Assembly (NCBI RefSeq): GCF_022869825.1
Contig: NZ_CP094971.1
Coordinates: 121,001 to 185,000 of the forward strand
Origin: Clostridium sp. BJN0001
GTDB taxonomy: Bacteria; Bacillota; Clostridia; Clostridiales; Clostridiaceae
Length of the DNA stretch: 64,000 nt
Reading direction: 5' to 3'
The notes beneath the pieces were generated by a model. That model was given only the letters and a program-made list of their open reading frames with translations, searched no databases and had not been told where the DNA came from. Shown here one piece after another: positions 15,899-25,605 of this stretch. The position numbers and the translations under genes are program-made. Position 1 is the stretch's first letter, and each line of letters begins with the position of its first letter.

Positions 15899-17824
15899 TT
15901 GGGAGACAATTTAGTTTATAAGATATTAAAAAGTCATTTAGTAGAAGGAGAGCTTAAAATAGGTGAGCCTATAAGTTTAAAAATTGATAAAACTCTTACT
16001 CAGGATTCAACAGGAACTATGGCATATCTTCAGCTTGAAGCTATGGGAATTGATAGAGTAAAAACAAAGAAATCAGTTGCATTTATTGATCATAATATGC
16101 TTCAGCAAGGGTTTGAAAATGCTGATGATCACAAATTTATTCAGACAGTAGCATCAAAATACGGAGTATATTTTTCAAAACCTGGTAATGGAATATGTCA
16201 TCAGATATTTCTTGAAAGATTTTCAACTCCAGCAGATACTTTAATAGGTTCAGACAGTCATACTCCAACAGCAGGAGGAGTAGGAATGCTTGCCATGGGA
16301 GCTGGTGGACTTGATGTTGCACTTGCCATGGGAGGTGGAGCATACAATATAAATACTCCAAAAGTAGTTAAAGTTAATTTAAAAGGAAAATTAAATAAGA
16401 TGGTATCTGCAAAAGATATTATTCTTGAAGTATTAAGAAAATTAACAGTAAAAGGCGGAGTAGGGAAAGTATTTGAGTATGCAGGAGAAGGAGTTAAGAC
16501 TCTTTCAGTTCCAGAAAGAGCCACAATTACAAACATGGGTGCAGAACTTGGAGCTACAACATCTATATTCCCAAGTGATGAAAGAACATTGGAATTCTTT
16601 AAAGCACAGAAAAGAGAAGAAGATTTTATAGAGTTTAAACCTGATGAAGATGCTATATATGATGAAGAAATAGAAGTAAATTTAGATGAACTTGAGCCTC
16701 TTACAGCAAAACCACATAGCCCTGATAATGTTGTTACAGTAAATGATGCTGGAAAGATTAAAGTTGATCAAGTATTTATAGGAAGCTGTACAAATTCTTC
16801 TTATATGGATCTTATGAAAGTTTCAAGAATATTAAAAGGAAAAAAAGTAAACCCTAATGTAAGTTTAGTTATTGGACCAGGTTCAAGACAGGTAATGGAA
16901 ATGATAGCTAGAAATGGTGCGTTAGCTGATATCATAAGTGCAGGAGCAAGAATTCTTGAAAATTCATGTGGACCATGCATAGGAATGGGTCAGGCGCCAG
17001 GAACAAATGGAATTTCACTTAGAACTGTAAATAGAAATTTCTATGGAAGAAGTGGAACTTTATCAGGAAAAATATATATAGTAAGTCCTGAAACTGCAGC
17101 AGTTTCTGCAATTAATGGATATTTAACAGATCCAAGAGAAATGTTAGATGTAGATCTTGATATTAAAATGCCAGAGAGATTTATAATAGATGATTCTATG
17201 ATAATTCCTCCAGCACCAACAAATGCTGAAGTTACAGTAGTAAGAGGACCTAATATAAAGCCATTCCCATTAAATTGTGAATTAACTGATGATATTTCTG
17301 GTAAAGTTGTGATTAAAGTAGAGGATAATATTACAACAGATCATATTATGCCTTCAAATTCAAAGCTATTACCATTTAGATCAAATATTCCATATCTTTC
17401 TGAATTCTGTTTTAGCACAATAGATAAAGATTTTCCAAAGAGAGCTAAGGAAAATAACGGAGGATTTATTGTTGCAGGAGAAAACTATGGTCAAGGATCA
17501 AGCAGAGAACATGCTGCTTTAGCACCACTTTATCTTGGAATAAAAGGTGTTATTGCTAAATCATTTGCAAGAATTCATAAGGCAAACTTAATTAACAATG
17601 GAATTGTTCCTATGGTTTTCTTAAAAGCTGAAGATTATGATAATATAAATCTTTTAGATGATTTTGAAATAGACGGAGTTAAAGATGCATTAGACAGTGG
17701 AAAAGTTACAGTTATTAATAAAACTAATGGATTGAAGTTTGAAGTCAAAGTTGAACTTACAGAAAAAGAAATAGCTGTAATAAAAGCTGGTGGAAGACTT
17801 AATTATGTTAAGAATAACAGATAA
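15899..17824 (+). CDS. Aconitate hydratase
   Basis: Isomerises citrate and isocitrate through a labile [4Fe-4S] cluster. Cys ligands appear as [10 protein letters not shown] near residue 297 and SCGPCIG near 357 and 360. Substrate-loop motifs include [11 protein letters not shown] and the C-terminal swivel domain motif [11 protein letters not shown]. At 641 residues it is the shorter, bacterial/archaeal variant of the family. It starts at TTG, 36 bases after the citrate synthase gene and surely cotranscribed with it. No isocitrate dehydrogenase follows, so the route to 2-oxoglutarate must be completed elsewhere in the genome. 3-Isopropylmalate dehydratase is unlikely because both subunit domains are fused. 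Confidence 0.93.
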   Translation: MGDNLVYKILKSHLVEGELKIGEPISLKIDKTLTQDSTGTMAYLQLEAMGIDRVKTKKSVAFIDHNMLQQGFENADDHKFIQTVASKYGVYFSKPGNGICHQIFLERFSTPADTLIGSDSHTPTAGGVGMLAMGAGGLDVALAMGGGAYNINTPKVVKVNLKGKLNKMVSAKDIILEVLRKLTVKGGVGKVFEYAGEGVKTLSVPERATITNMGAELGATTSIFPSDERTLEFFKAQKREEDFIEFKPDEDAIYDEEIEVNLDELEPLTAKPHSPDNVVTVNDAGKIKVDQVFIGSCTNSSYMDLMKVSRILKGKKVNPNVSLVIGPGSRQVMEMIARNGALADIISAGARILENSCGPCIGMGQAPGTNGISLRTVNRNFYGRSGTLSGKIYIVSPETAAVSAINGYLTDPREMLDVDLDIKMPERFIIDDSMIIPPAPTNAEVTVVRGPNIKPFPLNCELTDDISGKVVIKVEDNITTDHIMPSNSKLLPFRSNIPYLSEFCFSTIDKDFPKRAKENNGGFIVAGENYGQGSSREHAALAPLYLGIKGVIAKSFARIHKANLINNGIVPMVFLKAEDYDNINLLDDFEIDGVKDALDSGKVTVINKTNGLKFEVKVELTEKEIAVIKAGGRLNYVKNNR

Positions 17825-17858
17825 AATTATAAAGAAGATTTTCTTATAAAAAATACTT

Positions 17859-17897
17859 AAAAGAGTTTTTGCTTTATTGCAGAAGCTCTTTTTTAAT
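17859..17897 (+). terminator. Terminator of the citrate synthase-aconitase unit
   Basis: AAAAGAGTTTTTGC (17859-17872) pairs, with GU pairs, with GCAGAAGCTCTTTT (17879-17892), then TTAATAA. Confidence 0.75.
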
Positions 17898-17981
17898 AAA
17901 TAATTTTTAGATAAGTGCTATAGTAATGATATAATTAGGTTATAGTTTTTACTAGAGTAGTTATAGAAAGAAGTTGGATAC

Positions 17982-18491
17982 ATGGATAAGAATATAAAAC
18001 TTGCAGGGATAGAGCATGAGACCCTTGTTAATGGACCTGGAATGAGAAGAGCTTTTTTTGCTCAGGGCTGTAGACATAATTGCAAAGGCTGCTTTAATCC
18101 TGAAACTCATGATTTTAATGGCGGAGTAGAAAAAGATATGGATGAACTTATAAAAGATGTTTTAGAAAATCCTATGCTTAAAGGTGTTACATTTAGTGGT
18201 GGAGATCCTTTAGAGCAGGCAGATAAATTTAGTTATATGGCTAAAGCTTTTAAGAAAGCTAACTTAAATATCTGGAGCTACACAGGATATACTTTTGAAT
18301 ATATACTAGAGCATTTAGATGATAAAAAAGGCTGGAGAGATTTCATTAATATAATAGATGTACTTGTTGATGGAAAATTTCAGGAGGACAAAAAAGAAGA
18401 AGGACTTAAATTCAGAGGATCTTCTAATCAGAGAATTATAGATGTTAAAAAGAGTTTAAAAGAAGGAAAAGTTATAACTCTTGATTATTAA
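17982..18491 (+). CDS. nrdG: Anaerobic ribonucleotide reductase activating protein
   Basis: A radical SAM enzyme that generates the glycyl radical on NrdD. The short 169-residue form has the CX3CX2C cluster motif at Cys30, Cys34 and Cys37 (CRHNCKGC), the SAM GGDP motif (TFSGGDPLEQ) and the typical late FRGSSNQRIIDV. In many genomes nrdG follows nrdD directly; here the two are parted by the citrate synthase-aconitase pair and by terminators. It therefore needs its own promoter; TATAAT near 17930 is a candidate -10. No NrdR-like box is seen in front of it. Confidence 0.96.
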   Translation: MDKNIKLAGIEHETLVNGPGMRRAFFAQGCRHNCKGCFNPETHDFNGGVEKDMDELIKDVLENPMLKGVTFSGGDPLEQADKFSYMAKAFKKANLNIWSYTGYTFEYILEHLDDKKGWRDFINIIDVLVDGKFQEDKKEEGLKFRGSSNQRIIDVKKSLKEGKVITLDY

Positions 18492-18501
18492 TTAAAAAAT
18501 A

Positions 18502-18557
18502 AACTTTCCACAGGTTATTATAAAAAATATAGATAACTTGTGGAAAGTTCTTTTTTA
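18502..18557. terminator. Bidirectional terminator between nrdG and galE
   Basis: AACTTTCCACAGGTTAT (18502-18518) pairs with ATAACTTGTGGAAAGTT (18533-18549), one mismatch, followed by CTTTTTT on plus and TATTTTTTAA on minus. Confidence 0.92.
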
Positions 18558-18569
18558 TATGTGGATAAC

Positions 18570-19562
18570 TTATTTTGTTTTATATCCTTCTGGATGATTT
18601 TTATGCCATGTCCATGCATCAGCAATAATTTTTTCAATGAAAGTCTTTTTAGGATTCCAATGAAGAATCTTTTTTGCCTTATCAGCACAAGCTATAAGCT
18701 TTGCAGGATCTCCACCTCTTCTTGGACCTATTTTAGATGGAATGTTGATTCCTGTTACTTTTCTTGCAGTTTCAACAATTTGTTTAACTGAGAAGCCTTC
18801 GCTGCTTCCTAAGTTAAATACATCACTTTTTCCACCGTTTAATAGATACTTCATTGCTAAAATATGTGCATCTATTAAATCTTCAATATGAACATAATCA
18901 CGAACGCATGTACCATCGTCTGTAGGGTAATCTTCACCGCATATTGTTATACAGTCTCTTTTTCCCATAGCTGCTTGTAAAACTATAGGGATAAGATGTG
19001 TTTCAGGATTATGATCTTCTCCTATATTACCGCCTTCTTCAGCACCTGCAACGTTGAAATATCTAAGTGCTACATATTTTATGTCGTATGCCATATCGCA
19101 CCATTTCATCATTTTTTCCATTATGAGTTTTGTTTCTCCATAAGGATTAGTTGGGCAAGTTTCCATATCTTCTGTTATTGGAATTTTTTTAGGTTCTCCA
19201 TAAGTTGCAGCAGATGAAGAGAATACTATATTTTTAATTCCTGCTTCTTTCATTGCTTCAAGAACGATTTGAGTTCCGTAAATATTGTTATTAAAATATT
19301 TAAGAGGTGCTTTCATTGATTCAGGAACAATTGAATTAGCAGCAAAATGAATTATTCCGTCTATATCTTCTTTAGCAAAAACATCTAAAAGGAATTTCTT
19401 GTCTCTTATATCTCCTTCATAAAATTTAGCTTTAATATCTAAAGCTTCTCTATGTCCTGTTTGAAGATTATCAATAACGATAACTTTATTATTTTCTTTT
19501 ATTAATTTAGATACAGCATGAGAGCCTATGTATCCAGCTCCGCCTAATACTAAAATATTCAT
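18570..19562 (-). CDS. galE: UDP-glucose 4-epimerase
   Basis: Interconverts UDP-glucose and UDP-galactose (or the N-acetyl forms) for surface polysaccharides and galactose use. It is an extended short-chain dehydrogenase with NAD-binding GGAGYIGSH (residues 7-15), SSSAATYG and the catalytic YxxxK as YGETK. The NPYGETK and DGTCVRDYVH motifs are typical of GalE. The 330 residues are complete. It stands alone on the minus strand between convergent nrdG and divergent azoR, with AGGAGG before the ATG and no other galactose genes nearby. Confidence 0.94.
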   Translation of the reverse strand: MNILVLGGAGYIGSHAVSKLIKENNKVIVIDNLQTGHREALDIKAKFYEGDIRDKKFLLDVFAKEDIDGIIHFAANSIVPESMKAPLKYFNNNIYGTQIVLEAMKEAGIKNIVFSSSAATYGEPKKIPITEDMETCPTNPYGETKLIMEKMMKWCDMAYDIKYVALRYFNVAGAEEGGNIGEDHNPETHLIPIVLQAAMGKRDCITICGEDYPTDDGTCVRDYVHIEDLIDAHILAMKYLLNGGKSDVFNLGSSEGFSVKQIVETARKVTGINIPSKIGPRRGGDPAKLIACADKAKKILHWNPKKTFIEKIIADAWTWHKNHPEGYKTK

Positions 19563-19740
19563 AAGTATTCCTCCATTTAATTATTTTTAAAATAAAACCT
19601 TTACTTTATTATTATTATTATAGCACTAAGAAATTTAAATAACTACACAAAACAATATGTGAAGCCGTTATTTAAGAATAGATTGCATTAATTTATGACA
19701 TACTAATTTAGAAAAGTTTAACTTAAGGAGAAATGAATTT

Positions 19741-20382
19741 ATGAAAAAATTATTATATATAACAGTTAATTCAAAACCAGAAAATATGTCATCAAGTAAG
19801 ACTGTAGGAAGAGCATTTGTAAATAGATTTATAGAAAAAAATAGTGATTATACTGCTGAAGAGGTAGACCTTTATAAATGCCATATACCAAGGCTTGAAT
19901 ACAAATATTTTGAAGGGAGAAATACTCTTTTAAATGCAGAATCAATAGAAACTTTAAGCAAAAAAGATCAAGATGAAGTAAAAACTATGATAAGTCTTAC
20001 AGAGCAGTTTAAGGAAGCAGATGTTTATGTAATAGCAGCACCTATGTGGAGTCTATCTTTCCCTGCACCCCTTAAAGAATATATTGATTGTATCGTTATG
20101 GATGGAAAAACTATATCTATAAAGGAAAAGAAAGTTGAAGGATTACTTAATGATAAATATAGATCAGCAGTATATATTCAGTCATCAGGAGCAGCAATAC
20201 CATGGGCACTTAGAATGGTTATGAATAAAGGATTAAATTATGTAGAAAATGTGTTTAAAGCTATGGGAATAAAAAAGTTTCAAGAACTTCTTGTAGATAA
20301 AACAGGAACTACTGAAGAAGAAAGACAGCAGAGTATTTACGAAGCTATGAAAAAAATAGATTCTATTATTAATGAGATTTAA
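19741..20382 (+). CDS. azoR: FMN-dependent NADH:quinone/azo reductase
   Basis: A flavodoxin-like homodimeric oxidoreductase of the AzoR/AcpD family, thought to protect cells from quinones by two-electron reduction and able to cleave azo dyes. The FMN phosphate loop region SKPENMSSSKT is near residues 11-21; the conserved AAPMWSLSFPAPLKEYID follows near 100, and IQSSGA near 140. The length of 213 is normal. AAGGAG precedes the ATG. It is divergent from galE and appears as a single gene. Confidence 0.93.
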   Translation: MKKLLYITVNSKPENMSSSKTVGRAFVNRFIEKNSDYTAEEVDLYKCHIPRLEYKYFEGRNTLLNAESIETLSKKDQDEVKTMISLTEQFKEADVYVIAAPMWSLSFPAPLKEYIDCIVMDGKTISIKEKKVEGLLNDKYRSAVYIQSSGAAIPWALRMVMNKGLNYVENVFKAMGIKKFQELLVDKTGTTEEERQQSIYEAMKKIDSIINEI

Positions 20383-20454
20383 AACCAAAATTTAACTTTA
20401 TTTGCAGGATATTATATAATATATTTGAAATATCAAAAAATGGGAGATCAGGAT

Positions 20455-21108
20455 ATGATACAGATTTATTTAAAGCTTGACTCAAAAGCTCCCCAGCTTA
20501 TATGTAATGCCTGCGGTAAATGTAGCAGTGTTATCGGGAGAAATTTAGGACATATAAAAAATAGAGGCTGTTGTTTTTATTTTCCAAAATTCAATTTATA
20601 CGAAATACATAAAATGGTTAAAAGTGATGAGGGAATGGATAATTTAAAGATGATTATAAAGCGGCCTCAAACAAAAATTTATAACTATTATATTCATGCA
20701 GTTGGAGATTTTGATAAAAAAATGTATGATGAACATATGAAAAAAGGTTTTGATAAAGATGAACAAAAGATAAAAGATAAAACTTTATTCTTTAGAACAT
20801 GCCCATTTGTAAAACCAAAAGTGGGATGCACCATGAAACCTGAGTTTAGAAGTTACGTATGTAACTTATTTTTATGTAATGAAATCATGGAAGCATTTAA
20901 AGATTCGGATGAATTTAAAAAATATATAAAAGAAAGGGACAGCTATTCAAGATATGTAGATTGGGAAAATACCTCTATTCAGATGTATCTTGAAGAAAGA
21001 GGACTAGATCTTATACACAATTTTGATAAGACAATAGAAGCTCTTAAAAAGATGCCTCTTGAAATATATGAATTCCCTCGTTTAAAACAAATAGAAGCAA
21101 AGTTATAA
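20455..21108 (+). CDS. YkgJ-family cysteine cluster protein
   Basis: Probably a metal-binding protein of the UPF0153/YkgJ group, whose biochemical role is unknown. Cysteines at residues 17, 20, 23, 39 and 40 (ICNACGKCS and RGCCFYFP) form the N-terminal part of the cluster; later ones occur in CPFVKPKVGCTMKP and YVCNLFLCNE. I chose ATG 20455 because GGGAG lies eight bases before it. TTG 20425 and ATG 20440 are in frame and would add 10 and 5 residues. Its terminator follows immediately. Confidence 0.85.
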   Translation: MIQIYLKLDSKAPQLICNACGKCSSVIGRNLGHIKNRGCCFYFPKFNLYEIHKMVKSDEGMDNLKMIIKRPQTKIYNYYIHAVGDFDKKMYDEHMKKGFDKDEQKIKDKTLFFRTCPFVKPKVGCTMKPEFRSYVCNLFLCNEIMEAFKDSDEFKKYIKERDSYSRYVDWENTSIQMYLEERGLDLIHNFDKTIEALKKMPLEIYEFPRLKQIEAKL

Positions 21109-21116
21109 AAATTAAG

Positions 21117-21160
21117 AACGTAGAAGATTTGCTTATTGAAATCTTTTTACGTTATTTTTT
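21117..21160 (+). terminator. Terminator of the Cys-cluster gene
   Basis: AACGTAGAAGATTT (21117-21130) pairs with AAATCTTTTTACGTT (21139-21153) with small bulges, then ATTTTTTG. Confidence 0.75.
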
Positions 21161-21717
21161 GTTTTAAAGAAAACTATATTTTTCATTCTTAAAAAAAAGA
21201 AATATTCTAGTGATAAGCTATTTCCTTCTTTTCGTAGTAGAGTACCAGATAAAAGAAGAAAGGGAATTAATGCTATTCTAAAAAATATGGATTAAATGAA
21301 TATAATGAATATGAGCTATTAAAGAAAAGTGGAGGGCGTCTGCCGATTGACACTATTGAGTTTATTGATCCTATACTAGATAATGGAGAAGAGCCTGTAG
21401 AGAGAAATTTTTATGTGGCTGGTTTTAGGCATCATGCAGGTTGTGATGGAACTTGTTGTAATAATAGTATCACTTTAAATAATGGAGAAAAATTATATTT
21501 AGAATTAGAGCCAACTAATAAATATGATTCATGTGCAGTGAAAATAAATAATGAAGATAATATTTTGATTGGATATATTCCAAGATATTACAGCGAAGCA
21601 GTGTATGGATTTATTAATAAAGGAGCTAAATATGAATTGAATATTTCTGAAATTAATAAAAATAAAGACAACTGTAATGAATGCGTAAAAGTATTTTTAA
21701 AAATAAATAGAAATTAG
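21161..21717 (+). pseudogene. Decayed HIRAN-domain protein gene
   Basis: The last 100 codons (from GTG 21415) encode a HIRAN-like domain: AGFRHHAGCDG, YLELEPTNKYDSCAVKI, IGYIPRYYSEAVYGF. Coding similarity continues upstream in the same frame to 21271 (LLKKSGGRLPIDTIEFIDP) but without any start codon. Another frame carries DKLFPSFRSRVPDKRRKGI (about 21211-21270), which joins the first if one base is restored in the A6 run near 21280-21285. The N-terminus is missing or unreadable before about 21161. So this is a frameshifted, 5'-truncated gene. Full-length HIRAN proteins are often associated with DNA damage processing, but the role here is unknown. Translation of the 3' part from GTG 21415 cannot be excluded. 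Confidence 0.75.
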
Positions 21718-21728
21718 ATATATAATAT

Positions 21729-21756
21729 AAGGAGGTTTAAAAAGCCTCTTTTTTGT
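21729..21756 (+). terminator. Terminator after the HIRAN remnant
   Basis: GAGGTT (21732-21737) pairs with AGCCTC (21743-21748), one GU, followed by TTTTTTG. Confidence 0.7.
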
Positions 21757-21802
21757 ATGCATTAAAATGTGCGCGACGTTGATAATAAATCAAAATAAAA
21801 AA

Positions 21803-21831
21803 GGCAGTATAGCATAATCTACTATACTGCC
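21803..21831 (-). terminator. asnS terminator
   Basis: GGCAGTATAG (21803-21812) and CTATACTGCC (21822-21831) form a perfect 10-bp stem, followed on the minus strand by TTTTTTATTTTG. Confidence 0.93.
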
Positions 21832-21843
21832 AAAATTAACAAA

Positions 21844-23238
21844 TTAAAATTCGCTGTTTCCTGGTGTTCTAGGGAATGGTATTACGTCTCTTATGTTAGT
21901 CATTCCTGTTACATACATGATAAGTCTTTCAAATCCAAGACCAAATCCTGAATGCATAGTTTCTCCATATTTTCTAAGTTCTAAATACCACCAGTAATCT
22001 TTTTCGTTAAGATTTAGCTCTTTCATTCTCTTCTTTAATCTATCAAGGCTTTCTTCTCTTTGGCTTCCACCTATGATTTCTCCAATTCCAGGTACTAAAA
22101 GATCAGCAGCTGCAACTGTTTTGTTGTCTTTATTCATTTTCATGTAGAATGCTTTTATTTCCTTAGGATAATCAGTTACGAAAACTGGTTTCTTAAAGTG
22201 TTCTTCTGTTAAGTATCTTTCATGTTCTGTTTGAAGATCAATTCCCCATGATACTGGGTAATCAAATGGCTTTGAAGCTTTTTCTAATATTTTAACAGCT
22301 TCTGTATAAGATACTCTTGCAAAATCAGAGTTTACTACATGGTTAAGTCTGTCAACTAAACCCTTATCAACAAATTTGTTGAAGAATTCTATTTCTTCAG
22401 GACAATGTTCCATTACATATTTTATTACGTATTTAAGCATTGCTTCAGCAAGATCCATATCATCAGAAAGATCTGCAAATGCTATTTCTGGTTCAATCAT
22501 CCAGAATTCAGCAGCATGTCTTGTTGTATTTGAATCTTCCGCTCTGAATGTAGGTCCAAAAGTATAAACATTTCTAAATGCTAAAGCATAAGTTTCAGCG
22601 TTTAGCTGTCCTGATACTGTAAGATTTGTTTCTTTTCCGAAGAAATCTTTTGAGAAATCTACTTTACCATCTTTAGTAAGTGGAGGATTTTTAGGATCTA
22701 AAGTTGTTACTCTGAACATTTCTCCTGCACCTTCACAGTCACTTCCAGTAATTAAAGGTGTATTTACATATACAAAGTCTTGATCCTGGAAGAATTTATG
22801 TATTGCATAAGCTGCTACTGAACGAACACGGAATGTTGCAGAAAATGCGTTACTTCTTGGTCTTAAATGTGCTATAGTTCTTAAGTATTCAAAAGTATGT
22901 CTCTTTTTTTGAAGAGGATAATCAGAATTTGACATTCCTTCAATTGAAACTTCTTTTGCATGAATTTCAAAAGGCTGTTTAGCATCTGGTGTTTCAACTA
23001 ATGTTCCAACAACTTTTATTGATGAGCTTATTGGAAGCTTTGAAATTTCTTTAAAATTATCAAGTTTATCGTCGACTACTACCTGTATATTTTTAAAGAA
23101 AGAACCATCATTAACTTCGATGAATCCAAATGCATTTGATGCTCTTAATGTACGAATCCATCCTGTAATTGTTACTTCTTTTGATGCGAAATCACTAGTA
23201 TTTCTATAGAGATTTCTAATTAATGTTGAGTTTGACAT
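21844..23238 (-). CDS. asnS: Asparaginyl-tRNA synthetase
   Basis: A class IIb synthetase that charges tRNA-Asn. The N-terminal OB-fold ([23 protein letters not shown], about residues 22-100) binds the anticodon. The catalytic domain shows motif 2 ([21 protein letters not shown]) and motif 3 ([15 protein letters not shown]). It is AsnS rather than AspS because of its 464-residue size, the lack of the bacterial AspS insertion, and the close RHAAEFWM match. AGGTAAAT precedes the ATG on the minus strand; no T-box is visible in the 155-base gap upstream. Confidence 0.97.
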   Translation of the reverse strand: MSNSTLIRNLYRNTSDFASKEVTITGWIRTLRASNAFGFIEVNDGSFFKNIQVVVDDKLDNFKEISKLPISSSIKVVGTLVETPDAKQPFEIHAKEVSIEGMSNSDYPLQKKRHTFEYLRTIAHLRPRSNAFSATFRVRSVAAYAIHKFFQDQDFVYVNTPLITGSDCEGAGEMFRVTTLDPKNPPLTKDGKVDFSKDFFGKETNLTVSGQLNAETYALAFRNVYTFGPTFRAEDSNTTRHAAEFWMIEPEIAFADLSDDMDLAEAMLKYVIKYVMEHCPEEIEFFNKFVDKGLVDRLNHVVNSDFARVSYTEAVKILEKASKPFDYPVSWGIDLQTEHERYLTEEHFKKPVFVTDYPKEIKAFYMKMNKDNKTVAAADLLVPGIGEIIGGSQREESLDRLKKRMKELNLNEKDYWWYLELRKYGETMHSGFGLGFERLIMYVTGMTNIRDVIPFPRTPGNSEF

Positions 23239-23278
23239 TTATTTACCTCCACAATAAATGATTTATTATTACATGAAA

Positions 23279-23322
23279 AAAATTTTTCATTCACTTAAAT
23301 ATAAATAAATGAATGAAAATTT
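23279..23322 (-). terminator. Terminator of the phosphoesterase gene
   Basis: TTTTTCATTCA and TGAATGAAAA (about 23283-23293 and 23310-23319) form the stem; on the minus strand it is followed by TTTTTTTC. Confidence 0.7.
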
Positions 23323-23392
23323 ATAAAATGATTAACATTATATGCAATAATATAATTTTACAACACTTTAATTTTTAATGCAAGAATCAAGC

Positions 23393-24091
23393 TTATTCTG
23401 TACCAGATTCAATTCCTGCAATTAAAGAGGCTGGGAAATCAAGCATAGTCATATCTTTTACTATTCTTTTAACTTCATAAGAAACTTCTTTTATATGTAC
23501 TTTCATGCCATATTCTGCTGAAATATCGATTAAAGCATATGTTCCTATAGGTTTTCCTATTTTAGGCTTTCCAATACTTCCTGAATTTATAAATACTTTT
23601 TTATTAAATTCTTTCATAGATGGGATATGTGTATGTGCACAGACAAGAACGTCACCATCTAAAGAATCCATAATATCAGATGTGTTTTTATCATTTTCAA
23701 ATAAGTATTCATTTATTTTTCTAGGACTTCCATGTACAAATACAAATTTTTTATTACATACAGTAAGATTTAACGATGTTGGAAGATTTTCAAGAAAACG
23801 TCTATTTTCTTCTCTTAGCTCGTCCACTGTCCATGGAAGAGAAAAACTGTTAATTGAAGTTTCTCTTATATAAGAGTATTCATTATTAACAACAGACTCA
23901 TCGTAATTACCTTTAATACATAATATATGTCGTCTTCTTATAAGAGCTATAGTTTCATTTGGGTGAGGGCCATAGCCTACAAGATCACCTAGACAGATTA
24001 TGGTATCTGCTTTTTCATTATCAATATCTTCAAGTGCATTTATAAGCGCATAAACATTTGCGTGTATATCTGAAATAACTGCTATTTTCAT
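23393..24091 (-). CDS. YfcE/MJ0936-type metallophosphoesterase
   Basis: A calcineurin-like phosphodiesterase of 232 residues. All metal-site motifs are present: ISDIHAN (Asp8, His10), CLGDLVGYGP, KGNYDES, VHGSPR, CAHTHIP and NSGSIGKPKIG. The last is typical of the YfcE/MJ0936 subgroup, whose natural substrates are mostly unknown. Some relatives hydrolyse cyclic or bis-nucleotides. It lies upstream of asnS on the same strand but is separated from it by a terminator-like hairpin. Confidence 0.88.
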   Translation of the reverse strand: MKIAVISDIHANVYALINALEDIDNEKADTIICLGDLVGYGPHPNETIALIRRRHILCIKGNYDESVVNNEYSYIRETSINSFSLPWTVDELREENRRFLENLPTSLNLTVCNKKFVFVHGSPRKINEYLFENDKNTSDIMDSLDGDVLVCAHTHIPSMKEFNKKVFINSGSIGKPKIGKPIGTYALIDISAEYGMKVHIKEVSYEVKRIVKDMTMLDFPASLIAGIESGTE

Positions 24092-24232
24092 ATAATAATT
24101 CTCCTTATCTAAATAACTAAATATATTATATAGTAGTTATAAAGCACTGTGAAGAGAAATACAAAATTATTAAAAGAAAATATAAATAGTGGTAAAATAA
24201 TGTTATATATTATTAGAAAATGAGGTCTTTTT

Positions 24233-25309
24233 ATGAAAAATAGAATTGATAAAGTAATAGAAAAAATGAAAGAAAAAAATGTCTATCAGATAATAGTTAC
24301 ATCAAAAGCATCATTATATTATTTGACAGGTATTTTAATTGAATCAGGGGAGAGAATGATAGCATTTTATATAAATACTGATGGTGAGAAAAAACTTATC
24401 ATAAATAAACTATTTTCTCTGCCAAAGCATATGGACATAGAAACAATATGGTATACAGATAGTGATGATCCTGTTTCATATTTAAATGATATAGTAAAAG
24501 AAAATGAAGTTCTTGGAATAGATAAATTCTGGCCTTCATGTTTTCTTCTTCATCTTATGGAATTTAATAAAGTAAAAAAATTTATAAATTCATCAGATAT
24601 TATAGACGAAATGAGAATGGTTAAAGATGAAAAAGAAAGAGAACTAATGAGAAAATCATCTAAAATAAATGATACTGTTATGGAGAAATTTTTTAATGAA
24701 TTAAAAGAGGGCATAAGTGAAAAAGCATGTGCAAAAATTCTTCAAGATTTATATGAAACTGAGGGCGCATCAGGTGAATCATTTAGTTCTATTGTAGCAT
24801 TTGGAGTTAATGCAGCAGATCCTCATCATATGTGCGATGATACAAAATTAGAATATGGGGACAACATAATAATTGATATAGGCGGAATTTATAATAATTA
24901 CTGTTCTGACATGACACGAACAGTTTTTTATAAAAAAGAGCCTGACTTTGAAAAAAAGAAAATATACGAAATAGTTAAAGAGGCTAACCTTAAAGCAATA
25001 TCTAAAGTTAAAGAAGGCGTTACTTTTTCTGACATAGATAAAGAAGCAAGAAGCTATATAGAGCAAAAAGGATATGGAAAATTTTTTACTCATAGGACAG
25101 GCCATAGTGTCGGAATTGAGATACATGATAAAGGTGATGTAAGTTCATCTAATAATGATACTGTAAAAGAAGGAATGATTTTTTCAATAGAACCTGGTAT
25201 CTATATTCCAAATGAGTACGGTGTTAGAATAGAGGATCTTGTTATGGTAAAAAAAGATGGCGTTGAAGTTCTTAATGGAGTTTCTAAAGAATTAAAAGTC
25301 ATAGAATAG
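24233..25309 (+). CDS. M24 family aminopeptidase (Xaa-Pro type)
   Basis: Removes N-terminal residues before proline from peptides in the cytoplasm. It has a creatinase-like N-terminal domain (about residues 1-125) and a pita-bread catalytic domain. The five dimetal ligands are seen in IIDIGGIYNNYCSDMTRT (two Asp), THRTGHSVGIEIHD (His), SIEPGIYI (Glu) and GVRIEDLV (Glu). The 358 residues are typical of PepQ-like enzymes; true substrate preference cannot be read from sequence. It is a single gene followed by the repeat element at 25317-25600. Confidence 0.92.
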   Translation: MKNRIDKVIEKMKEKNVYQIIVTSKASLYYLTGILIESGERMIAFYINTDGEKKLIINKLFSLPKHMDIETIWYTDSDDPVSYLNDIVKENEVLGIDKFWPSCFLLHLMEFNKVKKFINSSDIIDEMRMVKDEKERELMRKSSKINDTVMEKFFNELKEGISEKACAKILQDLYETEGASGESFSSIVAFGVNAADPHHMCDDTKLEYGDNIIIDIGGIYNNYCSDMTRTVFYKKEPDFEKKKIYEIVKEANLKAISKVKEGVTFSDIDKEARSYIEQKGYGKFFTHRTGHSVGIEIHDKGDVSSSNNDTVKEGMIFSIEPGIYIPNEYGVRIEDLVMVKKDGVEVLNGVSKELKVIE

Positions 25310-25316
25310 TAGAAAA

Positions 25317-25600
25317 GGACAGTAACAAATGACAAACTTTCAAAGGACAAATTGTTAAATGACAAATGACAAATGTGGTGGAAATTCCACAGGAATTTCA
25401 TTGTATGGTTTTTTGCGTTTTAGCGCAAAATACTAGAGCTTTCGCCTAAAGCGAAAGCTCATATATTTTAGTTCCTGCGATTTGAGCAGAAATTTCAATA
25501 ATTATCAATTATACATTAGCACATTATCAATTCTATCAAATTCCAAGTTTTTGCGCTCAAGCAGAAACATCCCCCTTTGTCATTTGTGCTTTGTCATTTG
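25317..25600. repeat. Non-coding repeat element with CAAATGACAAA-type inverted ends
   Basis: The interval between the peptidase gene and murC has no open frame but is highly structured. The left end carries CAAATGACAAA (25326-25336) and AAATGACAAATGACAAATG (25357-25375). The right end carries the complement CTTTGTCATTTG twice (25575-25586, 25589-25600). Inside are a GTGGAAATTCCAC dyad (25378-25390), stem TTTTGCG/CGCAAAA (25411-25430), stem GAGCTTTCGC/GCGAAAGCTC (25436-25460) and a repeated ATTATCAATT. This resembles a MITE or a structured intergenic repeat. The hairpins may also end transcripts from either side. Confidence 0.6.
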
Positions 25601-25605
25601 AAATG

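Noticed and set aside
18540..19217. Plus-strand open frames within galE
   Set aside because: They are low-complexity Cys/Phe/Ser-rich shadows of the minus-strand galE gene.
25317..25600. CRISPR array
   Set aside because: The short CAAATGACAAA repeats are irregular, partly inverted and lack unique spacers of constant length; no cas genes are present.
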